A stretch of 64,000 nucleotides of DNA from Streptomyces sp. MNU76 (GTDB taxonomy: Bacteria > Actinomycetota > Actinomycetes > Streptomycetales > Streptomycetaceae), in the NCBI RefSeq assembly GCF_020982545.1, contig NZ_JAJKLK010000001.1, forward strand, positions 62,001 through 126,000. Direction: 5' to 3'. Of the stretch, positions 37,017 to 45,393 are shown one piece after another; position 1 is the stretch's first letter, and the number at the start of each line of letters is the position of its first letter. Made by a program: the position numbers and the translations under genes. Under the pieces are notes generated by a model. It worked only from the letters and a program-made list of their open reading frames with translations, had not been told where the DNA came from and ran no database searches.

Positions 37017-37054
37017 TCCGCCCGCTCGTGAGAGCAAAGTTCCTTTCCGGTCAC
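37017..37054 (-). promoter_or_regulatory. Candidate GlnR box upstream of narK
   Basis: On the minus strand: GTGAC-N6-GGAAC-N6-CTCAC-N6-GCGGA. The published GlnR consensus is gTnAC-N6-GaAAC repeated. The spacing fits and the first three half-sites match well; the fourth is poor. It lies about 100 bases before the nitrate transporter start. GlnR and NnaR control nitrate genes in Streptomyces, which makes the match plausible. Confidence 0.4.
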
Positions 37055-37153
37055 CCGGTGCCACAGCCAGGAAACGCGCTCTCCCTACCTTCGGGACTCA
37101 TCACCCCTCATCACCGCATCGCGACACCGGAGCCCGGAGAACGTGGAGGCGTC

Positions 37154-38536
37154 ATGACAGCCCCGAGCACAGCCCCCGCCGCAAGCAGGGGAGGCCGCTG
37201 GATCGAACACTGGGATCCGGAGAACGAGGCCTTCTGGAACGAGACAGGCGCGAAGGTCGCCCGGCGGAACCTCTGGTTCTCTGTGCTCTCCGAGCACATC
37301 GGGTTCTCCATCTGGACCCTCTGGTCGGTGATGGTCCTCTTCATGGGCCCCGAGTACGGGCTCACTCCCGCCGACAAGTTCTTCCTCGTGGCCATGGGCA
37401 CCCTGGTCGGCGCGATCGTGCGCGTGCCGTACACCTTCGCCGTCGCCCGCTTCGGCGGCCGCAACTGGACGATCATCACGGCGAGTGGGCTGCTCATCCC
37501 GACCATCGCCGCGTACATCGTGATGGAGCCGGGCACCTCGTACTCCACGTTCATGCTCTGTGCGGTGCTGGCGGGCATCGGTGGCGGTAACTTCGCCTCC
37601 TCCATGACCAACATCAACAGCTTCTTCCCGCTGCGGAAGAAGGGCTGGGCGCTCGGTCTCAACGCGGGTGGCGGAAACATCGGCGTGCCGGTGGTGCAGC
37701 TGATCGGGCTCGCGGTCATCGGGGCGAGCGGCGGCCCGCGGCTGCTGCTGGGCATCTACATCCCGCTCATCCTCATCTCCGCCCTCTTCGCCGCCCTCTT
37801 CATGGACAACATCTCGTCGGTGAAGAACGACACCGGAGCTGCCCTGGAGGCGGTGAAGGACGGGCACACCTGGATCATGTCCTTCCTCTACATCGGCACC
37901 TTCGGATCCTTCATCGGCTACAGCTTCGCCTTCGGCCTCGTGCTGCAGACGCAGTTCGGTCGTACACCCCTGCAGGCGGCCTCGATCACCTTCATCGGCC
38001 CGCTGCTGGGCTCGCTGATCCGTCCCGTGGGCGGCTGGCTCGCCGACCGCTTCGGCGGCGCGAAGATCACCCTCTGGAACTTCGCCGCCATGATGGCGGC
38101 CACCGGCGTGATCGTCGTGGCTTCCATGCGGGAGTCGCTGCCGCTGTTCAGCGTGGCGTTCATCGCGCTGTTCGTGCTCACCGGGCTCGGCAACGGCTCG
38201 ACGTACAAGATGATCCCGGGCATCTTCCAGACCAAGGCCGTCGCCATGGGTCTGACGGGCGAGGCCGCCGCCTCGTACGGTCGACGCCTGTCCGGTGCAT
38301 CCATGGGGCTCATCGGCGCGGTGGGCGCCCTCGGCGGCCTCGGCATCAACCTGGCCTTCCGGCAGTCCTTCCTCTCCGTGGGCTCCGGCACCGGCGCCTT
38401 CATCGCCTTCCTCGCCTTCTACGGGCTCTGCTTCGCGGTGACTTGGGCCGTATACCTTCGCCGAACGGTCTCGAACACGGCTGCGACCACCGCCACGACG
38501 GAATCGAAGCCGCAGCTCAGCTACGCCGAGGTGTGA
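37154..38536 (+). CDS. narK: Nitrate/nitrite transporter, NNP family
   Basis: Major facilitator of 460 residues, start ATG at 37154 (MTAPSTAPAASRGG) with GGAGG upstream. WIEHWDPENEAFWN precedes the first helix, as in actinobacterial NarK proteins. Nitrate-porter signature motifs are visible: AGIGGGNFASSMTNINSFFP and LGLNAGGGNIGVPVVQL in the first half, GLGNGSTYKMIPGIF in the second. About 12 membrane helices. It would bring in nitrate or expel nitrite. It lies directly before nnaR, with a hairpin between. Confidence 0.95.
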   Translation: MTAPSTAPAASRGGRWIEHWDPENEAFWNETGAKVARRNLWFSVLSEHIGFSIWTLWSVMVLFMGPEYGLTPADKFFLVAMGTLVGAIVRVPYTFAVARFGGRNWTIITASGLLIPTIAAYIVMEPGTSYSTFMLCAVLAGIGGGNFASSMTNINSFFPLRKKGWALGLNAGGGNIGVPVVQLIGLAVIGASGGPRLLLGIYIPLILISALFAALFMDNISSVKNDTGAALEAVKDGHTWIMSFLYIGTFGSFIGYSFAFGLVLQTQFGRTPLQAASITFIGPLLGSLIRPVGGWLADRFGGAKITLWNFAAMMAATGVIVVASMRESLPLFSVAFIALFVLTGLGNGSTYKMIPGIFQTKAVAMGLTGEAAASYGRRLSGASMGLIGAVGALGGLGINLAFRQSFLSVGSGTGAFIAFLAFYGLCFAVTWAVYLRRTVSNTAATTATTESKPQLSYAEV

Positions 38537-38582
38537 CATCACCCATGCCGTGACACGGGCGACGTAACACCAGCGACATCAA

Positions 38583-38625
38583 GCCGAACCGAGCCTGTCA
38601 CGCGCCGTTGACAGGCTCGTTCGGC
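38583..38625 (+). terminator. Hairpin terminator after narK
   Basis: GCCGAACCGAGCCTGTCA (38583-38600) pairs with TGACAGGCTCGTTCGGC (38609-38625), one bulged base, loop of eight. Confidence 0.8.
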
Positions 38626-38703
38626 ATGTGGGTCCACCAGTCGGTGCACCCGCACGCACAGAGCTTCGACTGAGTGCAACGACTCGACTGCGGGACGAGA
38701 GCC

Positions 38704-39942
38704 ATGTACGACGAACAGCAGCGACCCGAGCGATCAGATCGAGCCGATCGACCAGACAGGACGGTTCTGATGGATCGGATGGACCGGACGGACCGCACGG
38801 ACCGGGAGGCGCGGACCGAACACGGGCCGCTCGCGGGGTTCACCGTGGGCGTCACCGCCGCCCGCAGGGCCGACGAACTCGGGGCACTGCTCCAGCGCCG
38901 CGGAGCCGCGGTCCTGCACGCCCCCGCCCTGCGCATCGTGCAGCTCGCGGACGACAGCGAACTGCTCGCCGCGACGAAGGACCTGCTCGACCAGGCCCCC
39001 GACATCGTGGTGGCGACGACGGCTATCGGCTTCCGCGGCTGGGTCGAGGCGGCGGACGGCTGGGGCCTGGGCGAAGCCCTGCTCGACCGACTGCGGGGCG
39101 TCGAAGTCCTGGCGCGCGGACCGAAGGTGAAGGGTGCGATCCGGGCCGCGGGTCTTACGGAGGAGTGGTCCCCTTCCTCCGAATCGATGGCCGAAGTACT
39201 GGACCGTCTGCTGGAGCACGGTGTGGAAGGCCGACGGGTCGCCATTCAGCTCCACGGCGAACCGCTCCCCGGCTTCGTGGAGTCACTGCGCGCCGCGGGA
39301 GCGGAGGTCGTGGGCGTCCCCGTCTACCGCTGGATGCCGCCGGAGGACATCACTCCGGTGGACCGTCTCCTCGACTCGGCGGTCAGCCGCGGCCTCGACG
39401 CGCTGACGTTCACCAGCGCCCCGGCGGCGGCGTCCCTGCTCTCCCGCGCCGAGGACCGGGGCTTGCTCCCGGAGTTGCTCAACGCGCTGAACCACGACGT
39501 CGTGCCCGCCTGCGTGGGCCCGGTGACGGCGCTTCCCCTCCAGGCCCACGGTGTGGACACGGTCCAGCCCGAACGCTTCCGTCTCGGGCCCCTCGTCCAA
39601 CTCCTCTGCCAGGAACTCCCCGGCCGCGCCCGTACGCTGCCCATCGCCGGCCACCGGGTGGAGATCCGCGGCCACGCGGTCCTCGTCGACGGCGCCCTGC
39701 GCCCCGTCCCCCCGGCCGGCATGTCCCTGCTCCGCGCGCTCTGCCGCAGGCCCGGCTGGGTCGTCCCCCGCTCCGACCTGCTCCGCGCCCTCCCGGGCGC
39801 CGGCCGCGACGAACACGCCGTGGAGACGGCGATGGCCCGCCTCCGCACGGCCCTCGGCACGCCCAAACTGATCCAGACGGTGGTCAAACGCGGCTACCGC
39901 CTGGCTCTGGACCCGGCGGCGGACGCGAAGTACGACGCGTAG
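38704..39942 (+). CDS. nnaR: Nitrate/nitrite assimilation regulator NnaR (HemD-like plus winged helix)
   Basis: 412 residues, start ATG at 38704 (MYDEQQRPERSD). A polar N-terminal stretch rich in DR is followed by a uroporphyrinogen-III-synthase (HemD)-like domain at about 48-310 (LAGFTVGVTAARRADELGA, ALTFTSAPAAASLL). A C-terminal OmpR-type winged helix completes it (LVDGALRPVPPAGMSLLRAL, HAVETAMARLRTAL, VVKRGYRLAL). This is the architecture reported for S. coelicolor NnaR, which acts with GlnR on nitrate and nitrite genes including narK; it sits beside narK here too. Not expected to be the haem-pathway HemD. Confidence 0.92.
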   Translation: MYDEQQRPERSDRADRPDRTVLMDRMDRTDRTDREARTEHGPLAGFTVGVTAARRADELGALLQRRGAAVLHAPALRIVQLADDSELLAATKDLLDQAPDIVVATTAIGFRGWVEAADGWGLGEALLDRLRGVEVLARGPKVKGAIRAAGLTEEWSPSSESMAEVLDRLLEHGVEGRRVAIQLHGEPLPGFVESLRAAGAEVVGVPVYRWMPPEDITPVDRLLDSAVSRGLDALTFTSAPAAASLLSRAEDRGLLPELLNALNHDVVPACVGPVTALPLQAHGVDTVQPERFRLGPLVQLLCQELPGRARTLPIAGHRVEIRGHAVLVDGALRPVPPAGMSLLRALCRRPGWVVPRSDLLRALPGAGRDEHAVETAMARLRTALGTPKLIQTVVKRGYRLALDPAADAKYDA

Positions 39943-39981
39943 GCGGGAACGGCGCGGCAGGGACTTCGACTGCGGGTACGT

Positions 39982-40110
39982 GGGGGTTCTCGCGCAGTTC
40001 CCCGCGCCCCTTCAGGGGCGCGGGAACTGCGCGAGAACCCCCACCGGGCGGACGTCTGGGGGTCGAAGGGGCGCAGCCCCTGGGATGGGACGGGTAGGGG
40101 CGGCGGGGGC
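39982..40110. repeat. Inverted intergenic repeat pair forming a long palindrome after nnaR
   Basis: Cores at 39992-40010 (plus) and 40015-40032 (minus, one G shorter) are only four bases apart. From 39982 to 40042 they give a near-perfect palindrome with arms of about 29 bases. It would form a strong hairpin and probably ends nnaR transcription. The downstream 70 bases match the extended copy at 1566-1665. Confidence 0.8.
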
Positions 40111-40216
40111 GGAGGAACCGGCCAAGAACCGGAGGCTTCCCCATCACGTGCGCCCAGGCACTGTAAGGGGTACGTACCCCTCAAACGCACCTCTGCTTAC
40201 CGACAACCCCAGGGCG

Positions 40217-40813
40217 GTGACAGGCACATGGCACACCCCAGCCCCTCGCTTCGACTGCGGCCACCTCTGCCTGGACTTCCTCACCACCACCCACCCCGAG
40301 GAACAACTCGACACCCCCACCGGCCTGCGCACCTGGATCACCGCCGCCCACCTGGTCCCCGAGACCACCCCCTCGACCACATCACCCCCACTGGCTGGTC
40401 GGCTTCAGAGAACTCCGCGGCCACATCGACCAGTTGGTGCGCCCCACCCCCGACCGCGCCCCGGACCCCGCGCCGTCGACATCTCCCTCGCCAGGGTCAA
40501 CGACCTGGCCCGCGCGGCGACTCCGGCCCTCCGCGCCGTCCGCGCCCCCGACGGCACTCTCACCCGCGCGCTGGACCGCGTCCCCGAGTGCGCCGCCCTG
40601 CTCGCCGTGCTGGCCCGCGACACCGTGGAGCTGCTCACGGACCCGGTCGCCTGCGCGAGCCTGCGCCAGTGCGCCGGCGACAACTGCCCCGTGGTGTACG
40701 TCGACACCTCCCGCGGTCGGCGCCGCCGCTGGTGCTCCAGCGAGATCTGCGGCAACCGCGAACGCGTGGCCCGGCACCGCCGCCGAGCCGATCTGGCCCG
40801 CGCCCGCGCGTAG
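40217..40813 (+). CDS. CGNR zinc-finger (ABATE domain) protein, frameshifted
   Basis: About 199 residues, start GTG at 40217 (VTGTWHTPAPRFDCGHLCLDF). The N-terminal ABATE-type domain is interrupted. After HLVPETTP the sense continues in another frame as LDHIT, then WLVGFRELRGHIDQLVR in the third, then returns at VDISLARVNDLARAA. Three lost bases, in C-runs at 40368-40372, 40385-40389 and about 40444-40475, restore it. The C-terminal CGNR finger is intact: LRQCAGDNCPVVYVD and WCSSEICGNRERVARHRRR, a putative nucleic-acid-binding module. These proteins are thought to be stress-linked regulators. Confidence 0.78.
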   Translation: MTGTWHTPAPRFDCGHLCLDFLTTTHPEEQLDTPTGLRTWITAAHLVPETTPSTTSPPLAGRLQRTPRPHRPVGAPHPRPRPGPRAVDISLARVNDLARAATPALRAVRAPDGTLTRALDRVPECAALLAVLARDTVELLTDPVACASLRQCAGDNCPVVYVDTSRGRRRRWCSSEICGNRERVARHRRRADLARARA

Positions 40814-41028
40814 TTGGGACCGAAATGCCCATCCGCCTTACCCTGCCCGATGGTTGGGCAAACCCCGGGTAGCCGTAAAGAAGCAGCAGTGCTGTTTTTC
40901 ACATCGCCATGCGGGTGTCTTCACAATTCCCGTCCCTGCGTGCCGGTTTAAGCACGGATATGGTCACACTTGTCCCCCACCTGCCTCATCCTTCCCACGT
41001 TTAATCGAGAAAGTTGTGGCTCAACTCT

Positions 41029-41053
41029 GAACACACAACTGGTTACCTACGTA
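41029..41053 (+). promoter_or_regulatory. Candidate ECF-type promoter upstream of sigU
   Basis: GAAC (41029-41032), 17 bases, CGTA (41050-41053) resembles an ECF sigma -35/-10 pair 50 bases before the sigU start, which would fit self-activation. The match is weak. Confidence 0.3.
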
Positions 41054-41103
41054 TCCCGATGTGAGCGACCGACTGGGGGAACCCCCGGACACCGGAGGTA
41101 GCC

Positions 41104-41679
41104 GTGCGCAAGGATTCCGCTGTGGCCGATGAACGCCCGCACAGGGCACGACATCGCGCATCACAGCCCTCAGAGCCGGACGAGGAGCTGATGCGCGCGC
41201 TGTACCGCGAGCACGCTGGACCCTTGCTCGCGTACGTGCTGCGTCTGGTCGCGGGCGACCGCCAGCGTGCCGAGGACGTTGTGCAGGAAACTCTCATCAG
41301 GGCCTGGAAGAACGCCGGTCAGCTCAATCGAGCGACCGGATCGGTACGCCCCTGGCTGGTGACGGTCGCACGCCGCATCGTCATCGACGGCCACCGCAGC
41401 CGGCAGGCCCGGCCGCAGGAGGTCGACCCGTCGCCGCTGGAGGTCATCCCCGCGGAGGACGAGATCGACAAGGCGTTGTGGCTGATGACACTGTCGGACG
41501 CGCTGGACGACCTGACCCCTGCCCACAGGGAGGTCCTGGTCGAGACCTATTTCAAAGGGCGTACGGTCAATGAGGCGGCCGAGACGCTTGGCATCCCCAG
41601 TGGCACCGTCCGCTCCCGGGTGTTCTACGCCCTGCGGTCGATGAAGCTGGCTCTAGAGGAGCGCGGGGTGACGGCATGA
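41104..41679 (+). CDS. sigU: ECF-family RNA polymerase sigma factor
   Basis: 191 residues, start GTG at 41104 with GGAGG upstream. Region 2 (LMRALYREHAGPLLAYVLRL, QRAEDVVQETLIRAWKNA) and region 4 (LDDLTPAHREVLVETYFKGR, EAAETLGIPSGTVRSRVFYAL) are both complete. The stop overlaps the start of the anti-sigma gene (ATGA), so they are coupled. The pair corresponds in position and content to sigU-rsuA of S. coelicolor, where excess SigU blocks differentiation. The symbol rests on that resemblance. Confidence 0.9.
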   Translation: MRKDSAVADERPHRARHRASQPSEPDEELMRALYREHAGPLLAYVLRLVAGDRQRAEDVVQETLIRAWKNAGQLNRATGSVRPWLVTVARRIVIDGHRSRQARPQEVDPSPLEVIPAEDEIDKALWLMTLSDALDDLTPAHREVLVETYFKGRTVNEAAETLGIPSGTVRSRVFYALRSMKLALEERGVTA

Positions 41680-42500
41680 GCAACATCTACGGGGGGTATG
41701 GACCGGGAATGCCCGGATCTGTGCAAGGAGCCCAAGGTTCCGGCGACAACATCCACGAGACCGTCGGCGCGTACGCCCTCGGGATACTGGACGACGCCGA
41801 GGCCACACAGTTCGAGATGCACCTCGCCACGTGCGAGTGGTGCGGACAACAGCTCGACGAGCTGGCCGGCATGGAACCGATGCTGGCCGCGCTCGCGGAC
41901 CTGCCCGCGGCCCAGGGAACGCCCGCGATCGGCGAGTCGCTGTCCGTGAAACCGACCACCGGTCTCGCGGACCGGCTCGTCGGCGAGGTGGTCCAGCACC
42001 GGGCGAAGAAGAGCCGACGGAACTTCTTCATGCTGGCGGCCGGCGTGGCCCTGATCGTCGGCGGCCCGACGGCGGTGTTCGCGACGACGGGCGGCGGGGA
42101 CGAGGCGAAGACGGGCCGGACGGTCATCGCGACCCCGGCCAAGGACTCCTTCGACAACATGCCCGCGTCGGACAAGGTCTCGTCCACCGACGCCTCCACC
42201 CAGGTCACCGCCACGGTCGGCATGGAGACCAAGGCCTGGGGCACGCACGCGGTGCTGGAGCTGAAGAACGTCAAGGGTCCGGAGAAGTGCTCGCTCATCG
42301 CCGTCGGCAAGAACGGCGAGCGTGAGACGGTCACCTCCTGGTCCGTCCCGAAGTGGGGCTACGGCATCAAGAACGCCACGACCGAGCAGGCCAAGAACCC
42401 GCTCTACGTCCACGGCGGCGCGGCCTTCACCCCCGACGAGATCGACCACTTCGAGGTCCTGACCTTCAGCGGCAAGAAGCTCGTCTCGGTCAAGGCGTAA
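41676..42500 (+). CDS. rsuA: Zinc-containing anti-sigma factor, membrane-anchored
   Basis: 274 residues, start ATG at 41676. The ZAS motif H-x3-C-x2-C is present at about residues 49-56 (HLATCEWCGQQL), preceded by HETVGAYALGILDDAEATQFE, the usual anti-sigma entry. A single membrane helix (FFMLAAGVALIVGGPTAVFA) follows, then an extracellular domain of about 140 residues (GTHAVLELKNVKGPEKCSLI). It would hold SigU at the membrane until an outside signal releases it. Cognate to the gene before it. Confidence 0.93.
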   Translation: MSNIYGGYGPGMPGSVQGAQGSGDNIHETVGAYALGILDDAEATQFEMHLATCEWCGQQLDELAGMEPMLAALADLPAAQGTPAIGESLSVKPTTGLADRLVGEVVQHRAKKSRRNFFMLAAGVALIVGGPTAVFATTGGGDEAKTGRTVIATPAKDSFDNMPASDKVSSTDASTQVTATVGMETKAWGTHAVLELKNVKGPEKCSLIAVGKNGERETVTSWSVPKWGYGIKNATTEQAKNPLYVHGGAAFTPDEIDHFEVLTFSGKKLVSVKA

Positions 42501-42624
42501 CGCGTCCAGGCGAAACGGACACGCTCGCGGCGAACAGCGGACGGACCTCGGTCGGGCACATAGCCTGTCGGGGTCCTTTTCGCGTACGGTGGACGGCTGC
42601 CCAGCACGTCAGAAGGGGGCCCGG

Positions 42625-44922
42625 GTGGCCGCTCAGGTTCAGCAGGAAACGCTCGACTCCGCTCACGACTCGGTGCGTGAGAAGGAGATCGGCGTCGAAC
42701 AGGCACATCTGGACCGGGTCTACCGGCGTCTCGAGGAGAAGATCCACGAGGCCGAGTTCCTGATGAACGACGCGGCCAAGCGCGGTCAGGTCGGCACCCC
42801 CGGCGCGCTCGCCGAGCGGGACGCCCAGGTCTTCCGGGCGGGCGTCCACCTGAACCGTCTGAACAACGAGTTCGAGGACTTCCTCTTCGGCCGGATCGAC
42901 CTGCTGCAGGGCAAGGACGGCAAGAAGGGCCCGGACGGCGCGTACACCGCCGTCGAACCCGCCGAGGGCGCGGTGCGCCCCGACAACACCGCCGACATCG
43001 CCGAGACCCTGCACATCGGCCGGATCGGCGTCCTGGACTCGGAGTACGCCCCGCTGGTCATCGACTGGCGGGCCCCGGCGGCCGCCCCCTTCTACCGTTC
43101 GACGCCGGTCGACCCCGGCCGCGTCGTCCGCCGCCGGGTCATCCGCTCCAAGGGCCGCAAGGTGCTCGGCGTCGAGGACGACCTGATGCGCCCCGAGCTG
43201 ACGGCCCACCTCGACGGCGGCGAACTGCCCGTCATCGGCGACGGAGCCCTCATGGCCGCCCTCGGCCAGGCCCGCAGCCACACCATGCGTGACATCGTCG
43301 CCTCCATCCAGGCCGAACAGGATCTGGTGATCCGCGCCCCCGCCGCCTCCGTGACCTACGTCGAGGGCGGCCCCGGCACCGGCAAGACGGCCGTCGCCCT
43401 GCACCGCGCCGCCTACCTCCTCTACCAGGACCGGCGCCGGTACGCGGGCGGCATCCTCATCGTCTCCCCGACCCCGCTGCTCGTCGCCTACACCGAGGGC
43501 GTCCTGCCCTCCCTCGGCGAGGAGGGCCAGGTCGCCATCCGCGCCATCGGCTCGCTCGTCGACGGCGCCGAGGCCACGCTGTACGACTCCCCGGCCGTGG
43601 CCCGCGCCAAGGGCTCGTACCGCATGCTCAAGGTGCTGCGGAAGGCCGCCCGGGGCGCCCTGGAGTCGAGCGACGCGCCCACCCGCCTCCGGGTCGTCGC
43701 CTTCGGCCGCCGCCTGGAGCTGGAGGCCCCCGACCTGGACCGCGTCCGCCGCACCGCGCTCAGCGGCACGGCCCCGGTCAACCTGCTGCGCCCCCGCGCG
43801 CGCAAGCTGCTGCTGGACGCGCTCTGGGACCGCTCGGGCGCGGCGGGCCGCCACAGCGACCCCGAGCTGGCCGCCGAACTGCGCTCCTCCTTCGACGAGG
43901 ACATCACGACCGAGGACGAGTTCATCGCCTTCCTCGACGCCTGGTGGCCCGAGCTGACCCCGCGTGGGGTGCTCACCGCCATGGCCGACGAGCGCCGCCT
44001 CGGCCGCTGGGCGCGCCGCATCCTCAACCCGGGTGAGGTCCGCCGCGTCGCCCGCTCCCTGAAACGGGACGGGCTGTCCGTGCACGACGTCGCCGTGCTC
44101 GACGAACTCCAGGCGATCCTCGGCCTCCCGGCCCGCCCCAGGAAGAGGCGCGACCTCGACCCGCTGGACCAGCTCACGGGCCTGGAGGAGCTGATGCCGG
44201 TACGCGAGGAGACCCAGCGGGAGCGGGCCGAGCGGCTGGCGCAGGAGCGGACCGAGTACGCGCACGTCATCGTCGACGAGGCGCAGGACCTGACGCCGAT
44301 GCAGTGGCGGATGGTGGGCCGCCGCGGCCGCCACGCCACCTGGACGGTCGTGGGCGACCCCGCCCAGTCGTCCTGGTCCGACCCGGACGAGGCGGCCGAG
44401 GCCCGCGACGAGGCACTGGGCACCCGCCCGCGCCGCCGCTTCACCCTCACCGTCAACTACCGCAACCCGGCCGAGATCGCCGAGCTGGCGGCGAAGGTGC
44501 TGGCCCTGGCCATGCCCGGCTCCGAGTCCCCGTCGGCGGTTCGCTCCACCGGAGTGCGGCCCCGCTTCGTCACGGCCGCCCGCGACACCCTGGCCCGCAC
44601 GGTCCGCGCGGAGGCGGCCCGCCTGCTGGACCTCGTGGACGGCACGGTGGGCGTCGTGGTCGCCATGAACCGCAGGGACGAGGCCGCCCGCTGGCTGGCC
44701 GGCCTCGGCGACCGGGTGGTGGCCCTCGGCAGCCTGGAGGCGAAGGGCCTGGAGTACGACGCCACGGTGGTCGTCTCCCCGGCGGAGATCGCGGACGAGT
44801 CCCCTGCGGGGCTGCGTGTGTTGTACGTCGCACTCACCCGGGCGACACAGCAGCTGACGGTCGTCTCGGCGGAACGGGACGACCCGGACGCGATGGGGGT
44901 CCCGGACCTGTTGCGCGACTGA
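42625..44922 (+). CDS. HelD-like RNA-polymerase-associated helicase (UvrD/Rep superfamily 1)
   Basis: 765 residues, start GTG at 42625 with AGAAGGGGG upstream. The N-terminal part is a charged coiled coil (REKEIGVEQAHLDRVYRRLE), the arm that in HelD proteins enters the RNA polymerase secondary channel. It is followed by the SF1 ATPase: Walker A GGPGTGKTAVALHR, Walker B HVIVDEAQDLTPMQW, DPAQSSW, VNYRNPAEI, LEAKGLEYD and VALTRATQQL. HelD-type proteins dismantle stalled polymerase and can protect against rifamycins; which subtype this is cannot be decided by eye. It lies just after sigU-rsuA but probably has its own promoter. Confidence 0.9.
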   Translation: MAAQVQQETLDSAHDSVREKEIGVEQAHLDRVYRRLEEKIHEAEFLMNDAAKRGQVGTPGALAERDAQVFRAGVHLNRLNNEFEDFLFGRIDLLQGKDGKKGPDGAYTAVEPAEGAVRPDNTADIAETLHIGRIGVLDSEYAPLVIDWRAPAAAPFYRSTPVDPGRVVRRRVIRSKGRKVLGVEDDLMRPELTAHLDGGELPVIGDGALMAALGQARSHTMRDIVASIQAEQDLVIRAPAASVTYVEGGPGTGKTAVALHRAAYLLYQDRRRYAGGILIVSPTPLLVAYTEGVLPSLGEEGQVAIRAIGSLVDGAEATLYDSPAVARAKGSYRMLKVLRKAARGALESSDAPTRLRVVAFGRRLELEAPDLDRVRRTALSGTAPVNLLRPRARKLLLDALWDRSGAAGRHSDPELAAELRSSFDEDITTEDEFIAFLDAWWPELTPRGVLTAMADERRLGRWARRILNPGEVRRVARSLKRDGLSVHDVAVLDELQAILGLPARPRKRRDLDPLDQLTGLEELMPVREETQRERAERLAQERTEYAHVIVDEAQDLTPMQWRMVGRRGRHATWTVVGDPAQSSWSDPDEAAEARDEALGTRPRRRFTLTVNYRNPAEIAELAAKVLALAMPGSESPSAVRSTGVRPRFVTAARDTLARTVRAEAARLLDLVDGTVGVVVAMNRRDEAARWLAGLGDRVVALGSLEAKGLEYDATVVVSPAEIADESPAGLRVLYVALTRATQQLTVVSAERDDPDAMGVPDLLRD

Positions 44923-44960
44923 GTGGGTAGTCGGTCGTCCGCGGGCGCGTGGGGCTTCTC

Positions 44961-45060
44961 GCGCAGTTCCCCGCGCCCCTGAAAAGCACCGGGCGAGACC
45001 CCCTGCTTTCAAGGGGCGCGGGGCTGTGCCGATATGCGGCTCCGCCGCGTGGGCGCGAGC
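44961..45060. repeat. Inverted intergenic repeat pair between the helicase and malic enzyme genes
   Basis: A core at 44961-44979, with a degenerate inverse at about 45013-45029 followed by gggcgcgagcaaccacacac. Part of the 471-base gap 44923-45393, which otherwise holds a terminator at 45233-45268 and the malic enzyme leader. Confidence 0.65.
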
Positions 45061-45232
45061 AACCACACACCACCCGCACCCGCCGACGCACCATCAACTC
45101 CCCGAACTCCGAGGCGCCTGTTAGCCTTGACGATGGCACCGGCTCGATCCAAGCCCCCGGGCCCAACCTTCGTCGCTACGAGCGACCACTTGCCGCGAGG
45201 CGAGCATGGCGGGTCGGTGCCACTGACCGTAC

Positions 45233-45268
45233 GAAGAGGTCCACGTCGAATGTGACGTGGACCTCTTC
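45233..45268. terminator. Strong hairpin terminator upstream of the malic enzyme gene
   Basis: A perfect 15-bp stem: GAAGAGGTCCACGTC (45233-45247) with 45254-45268, loop GAATGT. Confidence 0.85.
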
Positions 45269-45393
45269 TCGTTGAGAACAAAACGTTCTCAACCCCGGAC
45301 GGCTAACGCCTACTCGACGGTAGGTGCGACGATCGGACGGCAAAACGCAGCAAACGCAGTAGCAGCAGTACGCGAAAGCAGAGGAAGTCGGCC

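Noticed and set aside
38704..39942. Haem-pathway uroporphyrinogen-III synthase (hemD)
   Set aside because: The C-terminal winged-helix DNA-binding domain and the position beside narK identify an NnaR-type regulator.
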